In this document: positions 15,949 through 29,566 of the stretch, one piece after another
Numbering within the stretch: the first letter of the stretch is position 1
Layout of the letters: each line of letters starts with the position of its first letter
NCBI GenBank assembly: GCA_020638495.1
Contig: JACKIN010000011.1
Span: forward strand, 62,001 to 126,000
Length of the DNA stretch: 64,000 bases
Source: Geminicoccaceae bacterium
GTDB taxonomy: Bacteria > Pseudomonadota > Alphaproteobacteria > Geminicoccales > Geminicoccaceae
Direction of reading: 5' to 3'
The notes under the pieces: model-generated
Told to the model about the DNA's origin: nothing
Databases searched by the model: none
What the model saw: only the letters and a program-made list of their open reading frames with translations
Translations under genes and position numbers: made by a program

Positions 15949-17556
15949 CTACGGCGGCGGAACGCGGCTCACGGGCAACTCGTAGATGCCGGCATTGGTC
16001 ATGATGTGCCGGCCATCCGGCGTCAGCGCGAGCCCCCGGCGCAGCTCCGCCCGCCGATCATCGTCCTCGGCATCGCAGCGCCAGATCTCGCGCCAGGTGG
16101 CGGTGTCCCAGACGACACAGCCGACGAAGCCGGCGACGAGGCGGCTGCCGTCCGCGGAAAAGGCGAGCACCGGTGGCATGGGCCGCGCCAGATACCGGCC
16201 GTCGCTCGACTGCAGCGGCTCGCCGCCGTTCGCGCCGTAGAACCGGTAGCCGACCGGGATCTCCAGTGCCGTCGCACCCAGCGCCGTCGACAGCAGAATG
16301 GGCGAAAGCGCCTGCAGCCGCGGGCTGCCGGAGTCGTCGGCAGCGACCTCGAGCAGCCGGACGAATGGACCGTCGAGGAGGGCGACACGGCCGCCCGCCG
16401 CATCGAGCGCCAACTGGCCGGCACGATCCGGCCGGAAGTAGGACGGCACGAAGGGCAGGGCACTCGGCGCCGTGGCCTCCGCGATGTCGAGGACCGAGAG
16501 ATCGTCGGTGCTGCGAAGCAGCAGGATGCGCCGGTCGATGCCCGCGAGGCACGACTGCACCAGATGACGGCCATCGGTGACGCCGAGCGGTGCGGTGCAG
16601 CCCCAGAGCCGCATCGGCGGGTCGCCGGCGACCAGGAGCGCGCCAGTCAGCCGATCCTGGATCGCGACGGCACCTTGCCCGTCGGCGAGGGCGACGCGCG
16701 TCGCGTCGATGGCTGCCAGCCAGCGTCCGCCGGCAGCACGACCGCCTCCTTCATCGCCGAATAGCCGGCGGGCGAGACCGGTCGCGGGCTCCCAGGAGCA
16801 GAGGCCGCCGTCCATATCGGCGACGAGCAGCCGCTCCTCGCCCGAGAAGAGCTCCGCCCGCGCGATCTCGACCTCGCTGCCCGATGGCTGTTGCAGCCGG
16901 CCGCAGAGGGGTGTCGTCGCATAGAGACGGCCTACGGTCCCGCCGTCGACGCTTGCGTGAACGAGAATGTCGCTCGCCGTGCGCAGCGCCACGAGGCTGC
17001 CGCCGGGCGAGACGACCGGCAGCGAGGGGGGCCGGTCCGCGTCCTGCCCGATCGAGGCGGTCTGCCAGCCGACGATCTTCCAAAGTCGCCCCGTGGGCCG
17101 ATCCTGGGCGAGCGGCGCCAGCGTGCCGCTGCCGTGCGTGCCCTGCACCTGGTGTCGATCGTCGGTCGACCAGAGCACCGAGCCGAGCACGGTCCCGGCA
17201 TCGTCATACCCGACGACGATGAAGTGATCCTCGGCCCCGAGTCGGCGAATGCCCGGTAGCGGCACGGGCACCGGAACGGCCGGCAGGATCGCGATGAAGG
17301 GCAATCGACCGGTGTCGCCGGTCAGGTAGAAGGCCTCGAGCCGGCCATCGAGGAAGCTCGCCATGGGCGGGCCGTAGGCGGCATGCACCGCCGCACGATC
17401 GCCAGCCGAAGCCTGCAGGGTCAGGACCTCCTCGACCTCGTACTGCCGGCCGCTCGGCAGGATCGGTGGCAACGGTATGCAGCCTGCCACCACCATGCCG
17501 AGCGCGATCGCAAGAGAGAAACGGGCCAGCCGGCGCATGATCGCGATGCCCTTCAT
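15949..17556 (-). CDS. Predicted lipoprotein with repeat-like (beta-propeller) body, unknown function
   Basis: This 535-residue protein has a lipoprotein signal peptide ending in MVVAGC, with the lipidated cysteine at residue 26. The rest alternates short beta strands and loops with WD-like units (VVWDTATWREIWRCDAEDD, LALTPDGRHIMTNAGIYEL, LAFSADGSRLVAGF). This suggests a beta-propeller anchored in a membrane and facing the periplasm. An AEDHFIVVGYDDAGTVLGSVLW segment near residue 105 may be a separate small domain. No characterised family is recognised. It is divergent from the phosphotransferase gene across a 172-base gap. Confidence 0.65.
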   Translation of the reverse strand: MKGIAIMRRLARFSLAIALGMVVAGCIPLPPILPSGRQYEVEEVLTLQASAGDRAAVHAAYGPPMASFLDGRLEAFYLTGDTGRLPFIAILPAVPVPVPLPGIRRLGAEDHFIVVGYDDAGTVLGSVLWSTDDRHQVQGTHGSGTLAPLAQDRPTGRLWKIVGWQTASIGQDADRPPSLPVVSPGGSLVALRTASDILVHASVDGGTVGRLYATTPLCGRLQQPSGSEVEIARAELFSGEERLLVADMDGGLCSWEPATGLARRLFGDEGGGRAAGGRWLAAIDATRVALADGQGAVAIQDRLTGALLVAGDPPMRLWGCTAPLGVTDGRHLVQSCLAGIDRRILLLRSTDDLSVLDIAEATAPSALPFVPSYFRPDRAGQLALDAAGGRVALLDGPFVRLLEVAADDSGSPRLQALSPILLSTALGATALEIPVGYRFYGANGGEPLQSSDGRYLARPMPPVLAFSADGSRLVAGFVGCVVWDTATWREIWRCDAEDDDRRAELRRGLALTPDGRHIMTNAGIYELPVSRVPPP

Positions 17557-17593
17557 GTCGGACGCCCGCTGATCCTAGCCACGCATCGGCAAG

Positions 17594-17611
17594 AATGCAT
17601 CTTTTTGCATT
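17594..17611. promoter_or_regulatory. Perfect inverted repeat between divergent genes
   Basis: AATGCA-TCTTTT-TGCATT is a 6-base perfect inverted repeat with an AT-rich centre. It stands out in very GC-rich DNA in the 172-base gap between the lipoprotein gene (start 17556) and the polyphosphate:AMP phosphotransferase gene (start 17729). It may be a protein-binding site for one or both genes. No matching repeat was noticed elsewhere in the window. Confidence 0.25.
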
Positions 17612-17728
17612 GATCGGTTGCTCCCGCCGCCACCACTCCCCATGGGCGCAGCAGTGGCCTGTCCATCGATTGACCCGCTGCGCCCAGTTCGCGCAGAAAT
17701 GGGCGCAGGTGCTGACAGGGGGACCGGA

Positions 17729-19201
<1,473 letters not shown>

Positions 19202-19205
19202 GGCC

Positions 19206-19634
19206 CTACCAGGAGATGAAGATCCCGACCTCGCCGAGCATGCCGCCCGGATAGTTGAGGACCTGCGCCTTCGCCTTGTAGCCGAGCGGCTCGAGCTCCT
19301 TCTCGTAGACCTCGATCGCCCGCTTGGCGAAGCCGGTCAGTGTCTTCGGCCAGTCGGGGTCGAAGTTGTTGATCGCGCGGCCCTTGTCGGTGCACCAGTC
19401 CGCCGGGAAGCGGACCACCAGCAGCTCGTTCTTGCCCTGATTGACAGCGTTGGCGATCGCCCGGTTGAGCCGCTCCTGCCACTCGGGATGCAGGTCGCGC
19501 TCGGCGAAGGCCTTCTGCAGGTCCTCCTCGTGGTGCTGCTTCTGCTTGAGCTGCTCCATCGCCTCGCGCAGCTTCGCGCGCTCGATCTCCTCGGCCCGCT
19601 TGCGAATCTCCGCAGGGGTCACGACACCGGTCAT
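19206..19634 (-). CDS. Conserved hypothetical protein
   Basis: This 142-residue soluble protein starts with a charged coiled-coil (PAEIRKRAEEIERAKLREAMEQLKQ and so on, residues 8-45). A compact alpha/beta domain follows, with LLVVRFPADWCTDKGRAINNF and VLNYPGGMLGEVGIFISW. No signal or membrane span is present, and I do not recognise the family. It converges on the phosphotransferase gene with a four-base gap and stands alone on its strand. Confidence 0.6.
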   Translation of the reverse strand: MTGVVTPAEIRKRAEEIERAKLREAMEQLKQKQHHEEDLQKAFAERDLHPEWQERLNRAIANAVNQGKNELLVVRFPADWCTDKGRAINNFDPDWPKTLTGFAKRAIEVYEKELEPLGYKAKAQVLNYPGGMLGEVGIFISW

Positions 19635-19730
19635 GGTTCAGCCCATCCTCGTCAGTGCAACGTTCGTCGACCGGAGTCTATCCGACCCCCGAGACCGGAA
19701 CCAGTGCGTCGAGTGACGCGGCGGTGCGGT

Positions 19731-20210
19731 TCAGCCCGGCTCGCGCCACTGGACGACGGCAGCGGCCGCGATGGCGTAGACGACGTGGCCGACCAGCGCC
19801 ACCCAGGTGATGCCGATGAAGCCCAGGAAGGCCGGCTGGCCGGCGACCAGGTGGGCCATGATGAAGAGGGCGAAGATCCAGAGCCCGACGCCGTAGATCG
19901 CCGAGGTCAGCCACCAGGGCCAGGTCGGGGTCAGCCGTAGGGCGATCGGGCGGGCGATCAGCATCCAGCCGAGCGGATAGCCGACGAGCCCGGCCAGATA
20001 GTGGAGCGCGTGGGCGCCGGGCGCCCAGGGTGCCCCGAGCAGCACCTGGATGACGTTGTTGGCGAGCGGCACCGGCGCCAGGTTGGCGAAGCCGAGGCCC
20101 GGGCTCAGGCTCTGCCCGAAGAGGTCGAAGGCGGCGGTGGCGACGGCACCGGCGAGCAGCATGGTGAGGAGACGGTCGGCGCCGAAGAGCGGGCGATCGG
20201 TGGCAGCCAT
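19731..20210 (-). CDS. Small integral membrane protein, unknown function
   Basis: This 159-residue protein has about four hydrophobic segments (LLTMLLAGAVATAAFDLFG; HALHYLAGLVGYPLGWMLI; LTSAIYGVGLWIFALFIMAHLVAG; FIGITWVALVGHVVYAIAAAAVV). The ATG at 20210 has GGAGGG seven bases before it. It follows the dihydroorotase-like gene after about 100 bases on the same strand and may be a distal member of the pyrBC transcript. No family is recognised with confidence. Confidence 0.65.
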   Translation of the reverse strand: MAATDRPLFGADRLLTMLLAGAVATAAFDLFGQSLSPGLGFANLAPVPLANNVIQVLLGAPWAPGAHALHYLAGLVGYPLGWMLIARPIALRLTPTWPWWLTSAIYGVGLWIFALFIMAHLVAGQPAFLGFIGITWVALVGHVVYAIAAAAVVQWREPG

Positions 20211-20308
20211 GGTCGGACCCTCCGGCTGTTGCGCATGCCCGGGCGGTATGCCGCCATCGCTCCGCTCGCGACAACTCACGAGGTGGATAGCGAGCCGTGA
20301 GCCGGCGC

Positions 20309-21592
20309 CTATGCCGTGAAGCGGTGCACCACCCGGCCGTCGACCATGGTCAGCAGCACCCGGCCCTGGACCAGACGACCCTCGAAGGCGGTGTTCTTGG
20401 CGAGGCTGGAGAGCCCGGCCTCGGTGATCTTCCAGGGGCGCTCGGCATCGAAGAGAGTGAGATCGGCCGCGGCACCCTGGGCCAGCCGGCCGGCCTCGAG
20501 GCCGAGCAGGTCTGCCGGCGCCACCGTCAGCTTGCGCAGGAGATCGAGCAGGCTCATCTGGCCCTCGTGCACCAGGCGCAGGCTCACCGGCAGCATGGTC
20601 TCGACCCCGATCACGCCGAACTCGGCCTGGGCCATGGGCAGCCGCTTGCTGTCCTGGTCCTGGGGCGAGTGGTCGCTGGCGATGACGTCGATGGTGCCGT
20701 CGACCAGCCCCTCGACCACGGCCTCCCGGTCCGCCTCGGCGCGCAAGGGCGGGCTGACCTTGGCGAAGGTGCGGTAGCCCTCGACCTCGAGCTCGTTCAG
20801 CGCCAGGTGATGCGGCGTGGTCTCGCAGGTGACGCGCAGGCCCTCCGCCTTGGCCCGGCGGACGGCGTCGATCGCCGCCCTGGTCGAGATGTGGGCGACG
20901 TGGTAGCGCGCACCGGTCGCGCGCACGAGATGCAGGTCGCGCTCGACCATCATGACCTCGGCGATCGCCGGGATGCCCCGCAGGCCGAGGCGAACGGCGA
21001 TGGCCCCTTCGTTGACGACGCCCCCCGATGCGAGGCTCGGCTCCTCGGGGTGCTGCACGACGAGGAGATCGAGAGCGCTCGCATAGGCCAGCGCCCGCTG
21101 CATGACCCGGGCATCGGCGAGCGCCTGCTCGGCATCGGTGAAGGCCACGGCACCGGCTTCCTTGAGCAGCGCCAGCTCCGCGAGCTCCCGTCCCTCGAGC
21201 CCCTTGGTCAGCGCGGCGTAGGGGTAGACCTTGACCGACTTGAGCTGGCGCGCCCGGCGGGCGACGAACTCGAGCATCGCCGGGTCGTCGATCGGCGGCC
21301 GCGTGTTCGGCAGGACGGCGACCGACGTGACGCCGCCCGCGGCCGCGGCCCGGATGCCAGAGGCGAGCCGCTCCTTGTGCTCGGTGCCGGGCTCGCCGAA
21401 ATGCACCCGCATGTCGACGAGGCCCGGACAGAGGCAAGCCCCCTCGCCGGCCACGATCTCCACCCCGTCCGGGCGGTCGACGCTCGGCCCGAATGCGGCG
21501 ATCCTGCCCTGCTGGACCAGCAGCTCGCCCGGCGCATCGAGCCCGGTCGCCGGATCGAGCAGGCGGACAGCGGTGAAGAGCAACGGCCTCAT
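20309..21592 (-). CDS. pyrC: Dihydroorotase-like protein, probably non-catalytic (PyrC')
   Basis: This 427-residue amidohydrolase is encoded directly after aspartate carbamoyltransferase and overlaps it by four bases. It aligns with class I dihydroorotases throughout, for example YHVAHIST and [11 protein letters not shown]. However, the metal site HxHxREPG reads [10 protein letters not shown]: the first zinc histidine is Arg and the substrate-binding Arg is Gly. The FSDDG region reads FTDAE and DHAPH reads DHSPQ. Non-catalytic dihydroorotase homologues of this kind are known as structural partners of PyrB, for example in pseudomonads. A catalytic dihydroorotase should then be encoded elsewhere. 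Confidence 0.8.
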   Translation of the reverse strand: MRPLLFTAVRLLDPATGLDAPGELLVQQGRIAAFGPSVDRPDGVEIVAGEGACLCPGLVDMRVHFGEPGTEHKERLASGIRAAAAGGVTSVAVLPNTRPPIDDPAMLEFVARRARQLKSVKVYPYAALTKGLEGRELAELALLKEAGAVAFTDAEQALADARVMQRALAYASALDLLVVQHPEEPSLASGGVVNEGAIAVRLGLRGIPAIAEVMMVERDLHLVRATGARYHVAHISTRAAIDAVRRAKAEGLRVTCETTPHHLALNELEVEGYRTFAKVSPPLRAEADREAVVEGLVDGTIDVIASDHSPQDQDSKRLPMAQAEFGVIGVETMLPVSLRLVHEGQMSLLDLLRKLTVAPADLLGLEAGRLAQGAAADLTLFDAERPWKITEAGLSSLAKNTAFEGRLVQGRVLLTMVDGRVVHRFTA

Positions 21593-22533
21593 GCGGCCGC
21601 TCGCCAGTCGCGGGTGAGCAGGTCGAGGCAGGCCATGCGCACCGCCACGCCCATCTCGACCTGGTCGAGGATCGCGCTCCGGTCGATGTCGTCGGCGATG
21701 ACCCCGTCGATCTCGACGCCGCGGTTCATCGGCCCGGGATGCATGATGAGCGCGTCGGGCGCGGCGTGCGCCAGCTTCTCCCGGGTCAGGCCGTAGAGAT
21801 GGAAATACTCGCGCACCGAAGGCACGTAGCTGCCCTGCATCCGCTCGTTCTGCAGGCGCAGCATCATGACGATGTCGCAGCCCTGGAGCCCCTTCGCCAT
21901 GTCGGTGAAGAGCTCGCAGCCGAAGGTCGAGAAGGCCCTCGGCAGCAGCGTCGGCGGCCCGATCAGTCGGACGCTGGCCCCCATGGCCAGCAGCAGGAGG
22001 ATGTTGGAGCGCGCCACCCGGCTGTGGCGGACATCGCCGCAGATGGCGACGGTGAGCCCCTCGAGCCGCCCCTTGCGACGGCGAATGGTGAGGGCATCCA
22101 GCAGCGCCTGGGTCGGATGCTCGTGGCTGCCGTCGCCGGCATTGATCACCGAGCAGTTGACGTGGCGGGCGAGGAGCGACACCGCACCGCTGTCCTGGTG
22201 GCGGACGACCAGCACGTCCGGGCGCATGGCGTTGAGCGTCATCGCCGTGTCGATCAGCGTCTCGCCCTTCTTTATCGACGAGCCCTGGACCGCCATGTTG
22301 ACGACGTCGGCGCCCAGTCGCTTGCCGGCCAGCTCGAACGAGGTCAGCGTGCGGGTCGAGCTCTCGAAGAAGAGGTTGATCTGGGTCAGCCCGTCGAGCA
22401 GCTGCAGCTTCTTCGCCGGGCGCCGGTTGAGATCGACATAGCGATCGGCGCAATCGAGCAGATCGGCGATCTCCCAGGGCTGCAGCCCCTCGATCCCGAG
22501 CAGATGCTTCTGGCGGAACGTCAGGTCGATCAT
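21589..22533 (-). CDS. pyrB: Aspartate carbamoyltransferase catalytic subunit
   Basis: This 314-residue enzyme makes carbamoyl-aspartate in pyrimidine synthesis. The carbamoyl-phosphate site [20 protein letters not shown] is intact (S-T-R-T). So are the catalytic [12 protein letters not shown], the HSRVARSN loop of the aspartate domain and [13 protein letters not shown]. The start is the ATG at 22533 ([10 protein letters not shown]). The four-base overlap with the dihydroorotase-like gene fits a PyrB/PyrC' complex. No pyrI regulatory subunit is encoded here. Confidence 0.95.
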   Translation of the reverse strand: MIDLTFRQKHLLGIEGLQPWEIADLLDCADRYVDLNRRPAKKLQLLDGLTQINLFFESSTRTLTSFELAGKRLGADVVNMAVQGSSIKKGETLIDTAMTLNAMRPDVLVVRHQDSGAVSLLARHVNCSVINAGDGSHEHPTQALLDALTIRRRKGRLEGLTVAICGDVRHSRVARSNILLLLAMGASVRLIGPPTLLPRAFSTFGCELFTDMAKGLQGCDIVMMLRLQNERMQGSYVPSVREYFHLYGLTREKLAHAAPDALIMHPGPMNRGVEIDGVIADDIDRSAILDQVEMGVAVRMACLDLLTRDWRAAA

Positions 22534-22589
22534 GGCGCGGTTATGCGCGCCCGGCGGCGGCCCGACAAGCACCCGCTCGCACAGAACTG

Positions 22590-23027
22590 CTAGTAGATCA
22601 GGCCGAGCTCGAGCTGTGCCTCCTCGGTCATCATCGAGGGGTGCCAGGTCGGCTCCCAGACGATCCGCACCTCGCAGCCCTCGATCCCCTCGACCTGCTC
22701 GACCTTGTGCTGGACCTCCATGGGCAGCGATTCCGCGACCGGGCAGTTGGGCGAGGTCAGGGTCATGTCGACCGTCACCGTGTTGCCGTCGTGGACGTCG
22801 ATCTTGTAGATCAGCCCGAGCTCGTAGATGTTCACCGGGATCTCGGGGTCGAAGATCGTCATGAGCTGGGCGATGATCGCCTCGCCCAGGCGGTCCACCT
22901 CGGCCATGCGCTCGGGCGAGGCCGCAGCCGGCTCCTCGCCGCCGGCGGCACCGAGGAACGCCTCGGCCCGGTCGAGCCCCTGGTCGGCGCCCCGGTCCGC
23001 GCCGCGGCCGACTCCATTGTCGTCCAT
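22590..23027 (-). CDS. sufT: SUF-associated iron-sulfur cluster assembly factor (SufT/MIP18-like)
   Basis: This is a 145-residue protein. After a variable acidic N-terminus of about 45 residues comes the MIP18/DUF59 domain with [23 protein letters not shown]. The conserved cysteine lies in [15 protein letters not shown], followed by [15 protein letters not shown]. SufT-type proteins help mature iron-sulfur proteins. It follows sufS after 14 bases and is the last gene of the suf operon. Confidence 0.88.
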   Translation of the reverse strand: MDDNGVGRGADRGADQGLDRAEAFLGAAGGEEPAAASPERMAEVDRLGEAIIAQLMTIFDPEIPVNIYELGLIYKIDVHDGNTVTVDMTLTSPNCPVAESLPMEVQHKVEQVEGIEGCEVRIVWEPTWHPSMMTEEAQLELGLIY

Positions 23028-23041
23028 CGCTTCCCCCACTC

Positions 23042-24291
<1,250 letters not shown>

Positions 24292-24295
<4 letters not shown>

Positions 24296-25656
24296 AGCAG
24301 ATCCGAGAGGCCGGCGCCGCCCGGCGTGCGCGCCACCAGGCACTCGCGGGCGAGCTTGCGGACGGCGGGATCGACGAAGCGCTCGATCACCTCGGCGGCG
24401 AAGGCGAAGGTGAGGATGCTTTCGGCCTGCGCCCGGTCGAGGCCGCGGCTGCGCAGATAGAAGAGCGCTGTCCGGTCGAGCTCGCCGCAGGTCGCCCCAT
24501 GGCTGCACTTGACGTCGTCGGCATAGATCTCGAGCTCCGGCTTGCTCGAGATCTCCGCATCGTCCGAGAGCAGGAGATTGTCGTTGCGCTGGAAGGCGTT
24601 GGTCCGCTGCGCGTCCTGGTGGACGATGATCTTGCCGGCGAAGGCGGCATGCGCGCGGTCGTCCATCACGCCTTTGTAGAACTGGTCCGAGTGGCCGTCG
24701 GGGGCTTCGTGATGAATCCGAATGACGTTGTCGACATGCTCCTCGCCGATCGGCATGTAGACACCGTTGAGCTGGGCCTCGACGAAGCTGCCGACGAGAT
24801 GCAGGTCGGTCTCGTTGCGCACCAGCGCCCCGCCGAGCGTGGCGAGGGTCTGCTTGAGCTCGGCGCGCTCGGCCAGACGTTGCCGGTTGAGCCCGACGAA
24901 GCTGGTCCCAGCACTGCCGAGCTGCAGCCGGTCGTGGGTCAGACGCGCCTTCTCGCCGAGCTCGTAGTGGCCGACGAGATTGGTCAGGCAGTGGCCCGGG
25001 GCGAGGCCGATATGGGTCTCGATCAGGTGCAGCCGCGCCTCCTTGCCGAGCCGGACGACGATCCGCGGATGCGCCATCACCGCCGCCGGCTGACCGACCG
25101 TGAGGAAGAGGAGCTGCAGGGGATGCTCCAGCACGGCCCCGTCGCCGAGCTCGATCCAGGCGCCGGATTGCAGGAAGGCCGCGTTCAGATCGGCGAAGCT
25201 GTGCGGCTCCGCCGGCCCGCCGAGCGCTCTCGCACTCCACTCGGGCTCGTCCTGCAGGAGCTTGCCCAGGCTCTCGACCCGGACGCCCTGGGGCAGGCCG
25301 CGCACATGGCTGAGCTCGCTCGCGAGGTGCCCGTTGACGAAGATCAGCCGGCGGGCCAAGGGGCCGCCGGTGAAATAGCGCTGGACGTCGCCGAGCCCGA
25401 CATTCGGCCGGGTCGCCAGCGCCATCGGCACGTTCGCGGCCCTGGCGATGTTGGTGTATTTCCACTGCTCGACCCGGGGCGTCGGCAGGCCGGTCTCAAG
25501 GAAGCGGTCGAAATGAAGCTGCCGCCAGTCCTGGATCGCCGGCGCTTCCTTGCCGGGCAGGCTGGACCGTGCCGCCGTGAAGGCGTCGGCGAAGGCAGGG
25601 ATCGGCGCCACATAGCGGGACCGGGTGGCCCGTGCAGGAGCATTCATGGCCGTCAC
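24292..25656 (-). CDS. sufD: Fe-S cluster assembly protein SufD
   Basis: This is a 454-residue scaffold subunit that pairs with SufB and SufC. N-terminal EQWKYTNI and the C-terminal beta-helix with ADDVKCSHGATCGELDRTALFYLRSRGLD (the conserved C/H region) identify it. The GTG at 25656 overlaps the sufC stop (GTGA) and has GAGG four bases upstream. An ATG three codons later is possible. Confidence 0.92.
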
Positions 25657-26408
25657 GCCGCCTCGCCGAGCAGGTGCTCGTAGCCCTGCTCCTCGAGCGC
25701 CAGCGCCAGCTCCTTGCCGCCGGTCTTGCGGATCCGGCCGTCGGCCAGGATGTGGACGAAGTCCGGCACGATATAGTCGAGCAGGCGCTGGTAGTGGGTG
25801 ATGACGATCATCCCCCGATCGGGGCTGCGCAGCGAGTTGACGCCGTCGGCCACGGTCTTGAGCGCGTCGATGTCGAGCCCGCTGTCGGTCTCGTCGAGCA
25901 CACAGAGCTTCGGCTCGAGCATCACCATCTGCAGGATCTCGTTGCGCTTCTTTTCGCCGCCCGAGAACCCGGCATTGACGTCGCGCTTGAGCAGCTCGGG
26001 ATCGACGCCCACCCGTTCGGCCACCGCCTTGAGCTTCTTGATGAACTCGGCGGCGCTGACCTCCGGCTCGCCGCGCGCCCGGCGCAGCGCGTTGAGCGAC
26101 TGGCGGAGGAAATAGTTGTTCGCGACACCCGGAATCTCGACCGGATACTGCATGGCGAGGAAGATGCCGGCGGCCGCCCGCTCCTCGGGCTCCAGCTCCA
26201 GCAGATCCGCATCCTGAAAGCGCACCGAGCCGCCCGTCACCGCGTAGCCGTCGCGACCGGCGAGCACATAGGAGAGCGTGCTCTTGCCCGAGCCGTTCGG
26301 TCCCATGATGGCATGCACCTCGCCCGGCTTCACCTCGAGCGTGAGGCCCTTGAGGACCGGCTTCGAGCCGCCATCGACGGCGACGTGCAGGTCAGTGATC
26401 TTCAACAT
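25653..26408 (-). CDS. sufC: Fe-S cluster assembly ATPase SufC
   Basis: This 251-residue ABC-type ATPase energises the SufBCD scaffold. Walker A is GPNGSGKST (36-44), the signature is FSGGEKKRNEILQM and Walker B is LCVLDETDSGLDID, with the D-E-T-D-S motif typical of SufC. The ATG at 26408 gives the normal family length and has GAGGG eight bases upstream. An in-frame ATG at 26456, overlapping the sufB stop, would add 16 residues not usual in the family. Confidence 0.93.
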   Translation of the reverse strand: MLKITDLHVAVDGGSKPVLKGLTLEVKPGEVHAIMGPNGSGKSTLSYVLAGRDGYAVTGGSVRFQDADLLELEPEERAAAGIFLAMQYPVEIPGVANNYFLRQSLNALRRARGEPEVSAAEFIKKLKAVAERVGVDPELLKRDVNAGFSGGEKKRNEILQMVMLEPKLCVLDETDSGLDIDALKTVADGVNSLRSPDRGMIVITHYQRLLDYIVPDFVHILADGRIRKTGGKELALALEEQGYEHLLGEAA

Positions 26409-26455
26409 CGAAACAACCCTCGAACCGTCTGAATCCGATACGTTTTTCTTGGCCA

Positions 26456-27901
<1,446 letters not shown>

Positions 27902-27972
27902 TCGTCAAAGCTCCAAGAAAAACTGTCTCGCCCGGCCCACGGGGCCCGGCGCTTCCGTGGCCGCCCGAAAAC

Positions 27973-28449
27973 CTAGGGACCAGCCAGGGCCCGGCGCGGC
28001 GCCTCGCCCCGGCCCTGCTCCTCGAGGGTGAGGAAGGCCGTCGGGATGGCGCTCGCCATCTCGTCGAGCGATACGCTGTCGAGCGCTCCCCGGATCGCCG
28101 TGTTGATGCGGTCCCAGTTGGTGCGCGCCGGGCAGAGCGCCTCGATCGTGCAGTCGCCATGCGCGCCGTCGACGCAGTCGGTGAGTGCGATCGGCCCGTC
28201 AAGGGCCTCGATGATCTCGGCCATGGAGACAGCACCCGGCAGCCGGGCCAGCTCGTAGCCGCCCTTGACCCCGCGCTGCGATCGCAGCAGGCCGGCGCGC
28301 GCCAGCGACTTCAGGATCTTGCTCGCCATCGCCGACGGCACCTGGGTCGCCAGCGCGATCTCCTGCGCACTCTCCTGCACGCGGCCCGGGCGCGCCAGAT
28401 GCGTCATGATGACAATGCCATAGTCCGCGAGCTTGCTCAGTCTGATCAA
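27973..28449 (-). CDS. Rrf2 family transcriptional regulator of the suf operon
   Basis: This 158-residue winged-helix regulator has RLSKLADYGIVIMTHLA and the recognition region QVPSAMASKILKSLARAGLLRSQRG. Three cysteines, spaced DC(x7)C(x5)CPAR in DCVDGAHGDCTIEALCPAR, match the cluster-binding cysteines of IscR-type proteins, so it probably senses iron-sulfur status. The start is TTG at 28449, matching the usual N-terminus of suf-linked Rrf2 proteins. It heads the suf operon. Confidence 0.88.
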   Translation of the reverse strand: MIRLSKLADYGIVIMTHLARPGRVQESAQEIALATQVPSAMASKILKSLARAGLLRSQRGVKGGYELARLPGAVSMAEIIEALDGPIALTDCVDGAHGDCTIEALCPARTNWDRINTAIRGALDSVSLDEMASAIPTAFLTLEEQGRGEAPRRALAGP

Positions 28450-28537
28450 GGCCGACCACCCGTCCCCATATCCAGCAGGCCCCGAGGCCAGCCGACCCGC
28501 TTCCACCGGGCCGCTACGCGAGGCTGTGAACGAACCG

Positions 28538-28589
28538 GGACCATATCGGTCCACATTCCGCAATTTGGCCCATTGGCTCCCACTGTCAA
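28538..28589 (-). promoter_or_regulatory. Candidate suf promoter with operator-like palindrome
   Basis: On the minus strand a perfect TTGACA (28589-28584) is followed after 17 bases by AAATTG (28566-28561), a weak -10. Where transcription would start lies the interrupted palindrome GGACC-GATAT-GGTCC (28552-28538). Its position suggests a repressor site, most simply for the Rrf2 regulator whose gene starts at 28449. No experimental consensus is claimed. Confidence 0.4.
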
Positions 28590-28695
28590 GGCGGCATCGC
28601 CTCTCATGAGGGTTAACCGGACGGTAACCACCGGTGCGTAGGGTCCGGGCGAGCCCCGCGAACGGTCGTGGGCGGCATGGACGGAGCGGCGGCCG

Positions 28696-29493
28696 ATGGC
28701 GCGAAGCATACCCGACAGCAGATGGGCAACGGCCAAGAGCCCCGTCGCGACGGCTCCGGCCGGCGGTGGCGCCCGCGTCCTCGAGCGGCTGGTCCTCGTC
28801 CTGCCGATCCTCCTGCTGCCCCATGTCGGCACGCCGGACGACATCCTGCGGGTCGGTTGCCTCGTCGCCGCCGTGCTGGCCATCGACCTGGGCCTCGACA
28901 CGGGCTGGCCCGCCACGCCCGCAGCGCTGGGCATCGCCATCGGCGCCGGGCTCGGCCTCGCCGTCGGCCCGGGCGCCGCCTGGCCGCTGGCGCTCTTCGC
29001 CGCTGTCGCCATGCTCGAGCGCACCGCCCGTGCCGACCAGGACTGGCTGGCGCGCATCGGCCTGCGCGCCCTCGCCGCCGCCCTGCTCGTCGACTTGGCG
29101 CTCGTCGTCCTCGATCTCGAGCGGAGCCTCGACTGGCTGGCGCTCGGTGCCGGTATCAGCCTCGCCCTCGCCGCCGCCGAGCGGCTGCGGGTCGAGGCTG
29201 CCGCAGCCGCCACGAGAGACGCGGCAGCGGACGACCGCCGGCTCGGCGCCCTGGAGACGGCCCTTGCAGTGGGCCTGGTCGTTGCCATCGGCGCCCACGC
29301 GGCGCTGCTCGCCGGCGACCCGGCGCTGGCTCCCCTGGCCCGCGCCGGCGGCTACCTGGTCCTGCCGTTCTTCGCCCTCGGCCTCCTGCGCTTCGGCTGG
29401 CTGGCGCTGGCACGCCGGGAAGGGTCCGATCCGCTCGGCGGTGCCCTCCTGGCCGGCTGGGCTCTGGCGGCGAGCCTCCTCTTGGAGCCCTGA
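28696..29493 (+). CDS. Polytopic membrane protein, possibly a diverged UbiA-like prenyltransferase relative
   Basis: This 265-residue protein has seven or eight hydrophobic segments. The C-terminal YLVLPFFALGLLRFGWLALARREGSDPLGGALLAGWALAASLL resembles, in order of features, the end of UbiA-type decaprenyl-phosphate phosphoribosyltransferases. No clear Asp-rich catalytic motif is seen, so activity is doubtful and the link is tentative. The gene is divergent from the Rrf2/suf operon and 73 bases upstream of the CoA-transferase. The ATG at 28696 has no strong ribosome site. Confidence 0.5.
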   Translation: MARSIPDSRWATAKSPVATAPAGGGARVLERLVLVLPILLLPHVGTPDDILRVGCLVAAVLAIDLGLDTGWPATPAALGIAIGAGLGLAVGPGAAWPLALFAAVAMLERTARADQDWLARIGLRALAAALLVDLALVVLDLERSLDWLALGAGISLALAAAERLRVEAAAAATRDAAADDRRLGALETALAVGLVVAIGAHAALLAGDPALAPLARAGGYLVLPFFALGLLRFGWLALARREGSDPLGGALLAGWALAASLLLEP

Positions 29494-29566
29494 GCCGGCA
29501 CGGCTCGCCCTTGCCGCACCGGTGCCGGCCGGGCTACCTCCTGCGCAGCCGTTCCGGGAGGTAGCC

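Noticed and set aside
12324..16004. Open frame of 1226 codons on the plus strand opposite the indolepyruvate oxidoreductase gene
   Set aside because: It mirrors the minus-strand gene in GC-rich DNA, is Arg/Gly/His-rich with no domain, and the minus-strand frame has clear TPP and Fe-S motifs.
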